Positions 1 through 3,811 of a stretch of DNA of 6,064 bases are shown one piece after another. Under the pieces are notes generated by a model. That model had not been told where the DNA came from. It ran no database searches and saw nothing but the letters and a program-made list of their open reading frames with translations. Location: the NCBI GenBank assembly GCA_024640445.1, contig JAHEEZ010000215.1, forward strand, positions 1 through 6,064, given 5' to 3'. A program made the position numbers and the translations under genes. Origin of the DNA: Acidobacteriota bacterium (GTDB lineage: Bacteria > Acidobacteriota > Blastocatellia > Pyrinomonadales > Pyrinomonadaceae). The stretch's first letter is position 1. Every line of letters starts with the position of its first letter.

Positions 1-142
1 GGATTTTTCCCAACGACATCGGTAACCGTCCAGGGCCGGAGCTCAATGGACCTTCTCGCACCAAAAGCCATCCCTCCTCTCAGGCCGCAGACCTCGAGGC
101 CTTCAATCTGGAAACAAATCCGCGGGCCGCCGGTCAGGCCAT
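1..142 (-). other. Flank after paralogue A; possible start of a further gene
   Basis: After the stop of paralogue A one minus-strand frame stays open to the window edge and also runs back into the end of paralogue A. It contains an ATG at 71 (reading MAFGARRSIELRPWTVTD) with AGGAGG only 1 nt upstream, which is too close for normal initiation. A plus-strand frame is also open from 3 to a stop at 231-233. With so little sequence neither can be called a gene. No convincing terminator for paralogue A was found here. Confidence 0.2.
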
Positions 143-1120
143 CTACTTCACCTTTTCGTACCACCAGGCGTCCGTCGCACCCTCTATAAATGTCATCGGA
201 TCGGCGCTTCCACGAACGGTCCGCCCGGAATAGTTCAATTTGCCGCCCTCTACCTTGAACTTCCAAACCCCGTAGACGGCTCCGTCCATTTTCATCGTCA
301 GCGTATAGCCTCCGTCGACAGCGAGAAGGTCCTTTGCTTTGAAATACGCGCCTCCGCTGGTCTTTACCGGCGGGTTTATCATATCGAAGTCATGCCTGAC
401 CCAGTCGCTGCGGAACCTGAAGGTCATATTCTCCCGGTTTTGGCATATCAGCTTCTTGTCCGCGTCTCGCACGACCTCAATCCTCAGCTTGTGTTCTTTC
501 TGTTTATACTCTGACTCTCGAAGCCAGATCTTCCATATCAGGTTTTGTTCCGCATTGGCGTCCGTGTAAAACAGATATCCCCAATCGTTCCAGGCTCCGT
601 CAACCAAGTATTTCGTCTTGCCGTCGAATGGATTGTCCGGTTCGATCGCGTGCATTCCGAATGGAAATGTGTAGAACTTCTCCGCGCCTATGAAGAAGTC
701 GAGCACATACTTGCCTGGTCTCGTGATCTTAAGGTTCGAATAGTCGAAATTGCTGCCATCAGGATTCACGGGCTGCGTGAATCCAAACAGCTTGAATGGA
801 GGCCGCAGCCTTGTGCCATCGAGTTGCCAGGCCCAGTGGCATATCTCCTTTCCTTCCGCCGTGGAGAGCACGAGTCTGCCGGTCGCTCCATCAGGCATAA
901 AAACATTCTGCATCTGATTTCCGAGCTTGATCCAACCTCCGTCCGCGTTCACCGCAAAACTGTTCAGAATGGTGCTGAAAACGACTCCCGGCGGGTATTG
1001 GTTCTCTCGAATTCCGGATGCTGCATCGGAAGGCTCGTGGCCCGGATCCACTGACTCTGTATTTGCAATACATACGGATACAAGGAGTAGAATTGCGAGT
1101 ATTGAATGGCTGATTCTCAT
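143..1120 (-). CDS. Exported protein of unrecognised family (paralogue A)
   Basis: I do not recognise this family. The product is 325 residues from the ATG at 1120. An upstream in-frame TTG at 1135 is unlikely to be the start, because it lies on the Shine-Dalgarno GGAG (1133-1130), which is 9 nt from the ATG. Residues 1-19 form a signal peptide: Arg2, a hydrophobic stretch at 6-18, and a plausible signal peptidase I site after Ala19. Cys17 is not in a good lipobox, because Val precedes it. The mature protein has an N-terminal part with GGWIKLG (61-67) and GKEICHW (90-96), and a C-terminal part with GAWNDWG (185-191), DGGYTL (279-284), VYGVWK (292-297) and YSGRTVRGSA (307-316). The many alternating hydrophobic segments suggest beta-sheet domains, which is inference. 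It is a clear paralogue of the gene at 1367-2356, sharing all these motifs in the same order. It is separated from that gene by a terminator, so it probably has its own promoter. No catalytic motif, metal site or transmembrane helix beyond the signal is visible. Confidence 0.85.
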   Translation of the reverse strand: MRISHSILAILLLVSVCIANTESVDPGHEPSDAASGIRENQYPPGVVFSTILNSFAVNADGGWIKLGNQMQNVFMPDGATGRLVLSTAEGKEICHWAWQLDGTRLRPPFKLFGFTQPVNPDGSNFDYSNLKITRPGKYVLDFFIGAEKFYTFPFGMHAIEPDNPFDGKTKYLVDGAWNDWGYLFYTDANAEQNLIWKIWLRESEYKQKEHKLRIEVVRDADKKLICQNRENMTFRFRSDWVRHDFDMINPPVKTSGGAYFKAKDLLAVDGGYTLTMKMDGAVYGVWKFKVEGGKLNYSGRTVRGSADPMTFIEGATDAWWYEKVK

Positions 1121-1129
1121 AGGCTGTTT

Positions 1130-1133
1130 CTCC
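1130..1133 (-). promoter_or_regulatory. Ribosome-binding site of paralogue A
   Basis: GGAG on the minus strand, 9 nt before the ATG at 1120. It decides the start in favour of this ATG, because the alternative TTG start at 1135 would overlap the site and have no upstream Shine-Dalgarno of its own. Confidence 0.55.
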
Positions 1134-1271
1134 AATTATGGTTTGTATTTCGAACGACCTGTTCGCAGTTCAAGCCAACTTCCCGCAACCAGCATTCCAT
1201 CCGAGCGCATCCTCTCGTCCCGAAAAGATAACGCGATCCCGCGCGGTCCTTCCCTTTCTTGGTGGATCGGC

Positions 1272-1305
1272 GGCGAAAATCCACGACTATGTGTGGATTA
1301 TCGCC
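1272..1305. repeat. Near-perfect inverted repeat in the intergenic region
   Basis: The arm GGCGAAAATCCAC (1272-1284) is complementary to GTGGATTATCGCC (1293-1305) at 12 of 13 positions, with an A-A mismatch at 1277/1300 and an 8-nt spacer. It lies 2 bp past the U-rich tail of the terminator of paralogue B and about 150 bp before the start of paralogue A. No T-run follows it on the minus strand, so it is not a standard intrinsic terminator. It could be an operator, an RNA-stabilising hairpin or a dispersed palindrome. The stem is seen directly; the role is unknown. Confidence 0.6.
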
Positions 1306-1307
1306 AT

Positions 1308-1342
1308 GAAAGAACGGCCGGACCAACGAGTGGCTCCGGCCG
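1308..1342 (-). terminator. Rho-independent terminator after paralogue B
   Basis: On the minus strand, 24 bp after the stop codon of paralogue B, CGGCCGGA (1342-1335) pairs with TCCGGCCG (1322-1315). The stem continues with CCA/TGG after one bulged G, and closes on a 5-nt loop (CTCGT). The 11-bp, GC-rich stem is followed directly by TTCTTTC (1314-1308), a U-rich tail. This fits a classical intrinsic terminator ending the M20-paralogue B transcript and separating paralogue A from it. Confidence 0.75.
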
Positions 1343-1366
1343 ACATTCACCTTATTTGCCCGGCTT

Positions 1367-2356
1367 CTATTCCTTCTTGAACCAAAACGCGCCGATCCCG
1401 CCCTCTATGAAAGTTTCAGGCGGCGCGCTTCCCCGGACGGTTCTTCCGCTATACGCCAATTCTCCCTTCTGCACTTTTATCTTCCATGTCCCGTAAACTT
1501 CCCCGTCCATTCTCAACGATAGCGTATAGCCGCCGTCCGTCTTCAAGAGATCTTTGGCCCTGAAGATAGCTCCCGCGTTCGGACCACCTTTTGGGAAAAA
1601 AAGCGGAAACTCCTCCTTTACCCAATCGTGACGAAATCTGGAGGATGTCTTGACCTTGTTGACGGCAACTACGCCCTTGTCGCTGTCACGGACCAGTTCA
1701 ACCTCAAGCGCACGGGTTTTTAACTGATATTCCCATTCCCTCAACCAAAGTTTCCAGGCGAGGCTCGAATTCTGATCGGCATCCGCGTAGTAAAGATAAC
1801 CCCATTCATTCCACGCACCGTTGACCAAATACCGCTGCGGACCCGCGACAGGATTGTCCGGCTTCAATACGTGCATAGTAATCGGGAAGGTATAGAAACG
1901 TTTGCCCCCTGTAAAGAAATCAAACCGGTATTCGCCGGGGTAGGTGAGCTTCATGTTGTCGCAGCTTCCACCATCAATTCTCTTTGGATTTTGCACGATA
2001 AATCCTTGATACGGCGGATTGTAGCGCATGCTTCGTGCGGCAAGCGGCCAGTGACAGATCTCTTTTCCGCTTGCATCCGACAGGACAATCTTACCTTCAG
2101 CACCGGTCGGTAAGAAGAGATTGACAATGTCCTGACCGATCTTGACCCATCCTCCGTTCGCGTTTACGACCATGTTGTCGAGAAGACTGCTGAAAAGAAT
2201 TCCGGGATCACCCTGGATCGCCGCAGTCGAGAGATGTTCAAATTGGCCCTTTCCAGGCTCGGGACCGTCCGGCGAATGTTTTTCGACTGCATATGTTGCG
2301 GCAACAAAGATGAATGAAATTGCCAGTATTGCCGCTCCTCGAAATATGTTTCTCAT
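1367..2356 (-). CDS. Exported protein of unrecognised family (paralogue B)
   Basis: I do not recognise this family. The 329-residue product starts at an ATG directly preceded by a strong Shine-Dalgarno. Residues 1-23 are a signal peptide: Arg2 and Arg6, hydrophobic core 8-20, and likely cleavage after Ala23 (TYA/VE). A low-complexity linker with Pro, Gly and charged residues (24-48) leads into an N-terminal part with NANGGWVKIG (65-74) and GKEICHW (97-103). The segment FYTFP..MH..KPDNP (154-169) ends that part, and a second part begins near GAWNEWG (180-186), followed by WKLWLRE (201-207), DGGYTL (274-279), MDGEVYGTWK (283-292) and YSGRTVRGSA (302-311). All of these are shared with paralogue A, and the last ~70 residues agree at roughly two thirds of positions by eye. 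Cys101 is conserved in both copies; the second cysteine differs in position. It lies 29 bp after the M20 amidase gene with no terminator between, so the two are probably co-transcribed, and a terminator follows it. No active site is evident; a binding or scaffold role is only a guess. Confidence 0.87.
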   Translation of the reverse strand: MRNIFRGAAILAISFIFVAATYAVEKHSPDGPEPGKGQFEHLSTAAIQGDPGILFSSLLDNMVVNANGGWVKIGQDIVNLFLPTGAEGKIVLSDASGKEICHWPLAARSMRYNPPYQGFIVQNPKRIDGGSCDNMKLTYPGEYRFDFFTGGKRFYTFPITMHVLKPDNPVAGPQRYLVNGAWNEWGYLYYADADQNSSLAWKLWLREWEYQLKTRALEVELVRDSDKGVVAVNKVKTSSRFRHDWVKEEFPLFFPKGGPNAGAIFRAKDLLKTDGGYTLSLRMDGEVYGTWKIKVQKGELAYSGRTVRGSAPPETFIEGGIGAFWFKKE

Positions 2357-2359
2357 AAT

Positions 2360-2365
2360 CCTCCT
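2360..2365 (-). promoter_or_regulatory. Ribosome-binding site of paralogue B
   Basis: AGGAGG on the minus strand, a perfect Shine-Dalgarno core, but only 3 nt (ATT) before the ATG at 2356. The spacing is shorter than usual, yet no other start codon suits the signal peptide, so this start is favoured. Confidence 0.6.
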
Positions 2366-2385
2366 GGTTTAAGTTTTGGTGTTCC

Positions 2386-3687
2386 CTAGTTCGAGCCCTT
2401 ATCCATCGCAAGGATCGCATTTACAAGGACGGAAGCGCCATTTGCCATATCCTCCGCGGAGGTGAACTCCTTAGGCGAATGGCTTATCCCGCCTCTGCTG
2501 GGGACGAATATCATTCCGACAGGTGCGATATTCGCCATATCCTGAGCGTCGTGGCCGGCGCCGCTGGGCATCTTCTGATACGTAAGTCCCAGTCTTTTCG
2601 CCGACTCTTCGATCTTCGATTTGATCTTCTCGTCAGTGATCGCCGGCAGCGCGCCAACGTCCAGGTGCTTGAATGTGATCTCCGTGCCCGTTTCGGAGCC
2701 GATCACGATCGCGCGTTTCTCTATCGCGTTATACATCCTGAAGATTTTTTCGGCGGAAAGGTCCCGGAGCTCGAGGCTAAGCGTGACCTTGCCGGGAATA
2801 ACATTCGGAGCTCCGGGCTCGGCGATGAATTTGCCGACCGTTCCTACCTGCGTCCCCCCGTAAGAATTGACGACCTCATTTACCATCAGCGCGAACCTCG
2901 CGCCAGCGAGAACAGCGTCCCGCCGCCCTTTCATCGGAGTCGTTCCGGCGTGATTGGCGAATCCTTCGATCGTGACCTCCCACCACTCGATCCCGACTAT
3001 CCCTTCGACTACTCCTATGTTCAGGCCCTTGCTCTCGAGGACGCCGCCCTGTTCGATATGCAGCTCAAGATACGCCTTGATGTCACCCTCTTTTCGCGCC
3101 GCCTCCGCCAGGCGACCGGGATCGCCTCCCAGGAAACGGATGCCTTCTTCTATCGCCCTCCCGCTATTGTTCGTCACTGTCAACGCTTCGGGCCCGAGGT
3201 CACCGGCAGAAGCCCGGCTGCCGGTCAGCCCGCCTTCTTCGTCGGTGAAGACGATCACTTCCAGAGGGCCGTCCGTCGTAATCTTGTTCTCGTTGAGCAG
3301 CTCGATCACCTCGATCGCCCCGATCACGCCCACGCAGCCGTCATAGGCTCCCCCGTTCGGGACCGTGTCGATGTGCGATCCAAAAACGATCGGCTTGCGG
3401 TCGTCAAACTTCCCTTTTCGCCGCCCTATGATGTTCGCCGCCGTGTCGATCCTCACTTGAAGCCCAGCATTCTTCATCAGTTCAATGATGTACTCGCGGC
3501 CCTGCTTGTCGTAGTCTGTGTACGCGACCCGGTCAGAACCTCCGTTATCGTTGAGCCCGATCTGCGAAAGCGCCTTGATCCGCGATTCCATCCTTTCGGC
3601 GTTAGCCCGGATGGGCGTTTGGGCACAAACATTCACGGCGAGCAGTACCATGGCTGCCAAAACTACAATGCTGTTACGGATTTTCAT
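2386..3687 (-). CDS. Exported M20-family amidase, hydantoinase/carbamoylase type
   Basis: Predicted Zn-dependent hydrolase of the N-carbamoyl-L-amino-acid hydrolase / allantoate amidohydrolase / beta-alanine synthase group (M20), cleaving ureido or amide bonds. The start is taken as the ATG at 3687 (433 residues), because it begins a typical signal peptide: Lys2, Arg4, hydrophobic 6-20, likely cleavage after Ala22 (VCA/Q). A GTG 105 bp upstream would add 35 atypical residues translated from repeats. The di-metal ligands of the family are all visible: His105 and Asp107 region in GSHIDTVPNGG, Asp116 in AYDG, Glu150-Glu151 in TDEEGG, His210 in LELHIEQG, and His403 in GISHSPKEF. The dimerisation-domain motif NHAGTTPMKGRRDA (245-258) is also typical. 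Length is close to the family's ~410 plus a signal. Family members are usually cytosolic, so export is the unusual point. The substrate cannot be read from the sequence; carbamoyl amino acids, ureides or acyl amino acids are all possible. It is probably co-transcribed with paralogue B, 29 bp downstream. Confidence 0.9.
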   Translation of the reverse strand: MKIRNSIVVLAAMVLLAVNVCAQTPIRANAERMESRIKALSQIGLNDNGGSDRVAYTDYDKQGREYIIELMKNAGLQVRIDTAANIIGRRKGKFDDRKPIVFGSHIDTVPNGGAYDGCVGVIGAIEVIELLNENKITTDGPLEVIVFTDEEGGLTGSRASAGDLGPEALTVTNNSGRAIEEGIRFLGGDPGRLAEAARKEGDIKAYLELHIEQGGVLESKGLNIGVVEGIVGIEWWEVTIEGFANHAGTTPMKGRRDAVLAGARFALMVNEVVNSYGGTQVGTVGKFIAEPGAPNVIPGKVTLSLELRDLSAEKIFRMYNAIEKRAIVIGSETGTEITFKHLDVGALPAITDEKIKSKIEESAKRLGLTYQKMPSGAGHDAQDMANIAPVGMIFVPSRGGISHSPKEFTSAEDMANGASVLVNAILAMDKGSN

Positions 3688-3690
3688 TAA

Positions 3691-3720
3691 TTCTTTCAGC
3701 TCCTTCGTGTTCCTTTGTGG
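3691..3720 (-). repeat. Three tandem degenerate decamers before the M20 start
   Basis: On the minus strand the 30 bp read as three consecutive 10-mers: CCACAAAGGA, ACACGAAGGA and GCTGAAAGAA. The first two match at 7 of 10 positions and the third is more diverged. The block ends 3 bp before the ATG at 3687, and its second/third unit junction supplies the best Shine-Dalgarno (AAGGAG). It resembles purine-rich ACACAAAGGA-type leader repeats that I recall from environmental Acidobacteria and Planctomycetes; that resemblance is from memory and unverified. Confidence 0.45.
3700..3705 (-). promoter_or_regulatory. Probable ribosome-binding site of the M20 amidase
   Basis: AAGGAG on the minus strand, 12 nt before the ATG at 3687. 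This spacing is somewhat long; a weaker purine run, GAAAGAA, lies 3 nt from the ATG. Either supports the ATG at the signal peptide over the upstream GTG at 3792, which lies inside a hairpin. Confidence 0.4.
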
Positions 3721-3739
3721 TTGGCTGCACCTCATTTTA

Positions 3740-3801
3740 GGGACTGCGTGCAGGAAAGCCCGGCGTCCCTCGAGCCTGACGGCTCGCTGCACGCGGGACG
3801 C
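3740..3801. repeat. Structured intergenic element with nested and alternative stems
   Basis: Between the M14 stop and the M20 start lie several perfect complementary arms (plus-strand coordinates). Stem A pairs GCGTGCAG (3746-3753) with CTGCACGC (3787-3794), 8 bp. Stem B pairs GCGTCCC (3763-3769) with GGGACGC (3795-3801), 7 bp. Stem C pairs CGAGCC (3771-3776) with GGCTCG (3781-3786) around a 4-nt loop. GGGAC at 3740-3744 can also pair with GTCCC at 3765-3769. Stem C fits with either A or B, but A and B cross each other, so they are alternatives or a pseudoknot. No clean T-run follows on the minus strand. It may be a dispersed palindromic repeat, an imperfect terminator for the M14 gene, or a leader structure; the sequence alone does not decide. 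Confidence 0.55.
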
Positions 3802-3811
3802 GTACGTTCCG

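Noticed and set aside
102..142. Terminator for paralogue A in the GC-rich stretch followed by ATTTGTTT
   Set aside because: The possible stems (CCG/CGG, GGCC/GGCC) are only 3-4 bp with poor loops, so the structure is unconvincing.
545..1054. 169-residue open frame on the plus strand
   Set aside because: It is antisense to paralogue A, which has a signal peptide and motifs shared with paralogue B; no independent coding signal is seen.
1144..1173. Sigma-70-type promoter before paralogue A using TTGAAC
   Set aside because: At 17-18 nt spacing the -10 candidates (AAATAC, AATACA) match poorly; the better TACAAA needs a 20-nt spacer. Not enough to call a promoter.
2479..3690. 403-residue open frame on the plus strand
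   Set aside because: It lies antisense to the M20 gene, whose family motifs are intact throughout; it is rich in Arg, Asp and Pro, as expected of a shadow frame in GC-rich coding DNA.
3734..3739. TAAAAT as a -10 box for the M20 gene
   Set aside because: It is placed reasonably about 47 bp before the start, but no -35-like hexamer lies 16-18 nt upstream; one hexamer alone is weak evidence.
3688..3792. N-terminal extension of the M20 gene to the GTG at 3792
   Set aside because: The 35 added residues come from a hairpin element and tandem repeat, would bury a clear signal peptide, and the GTG has no credible ribosome-binding site.
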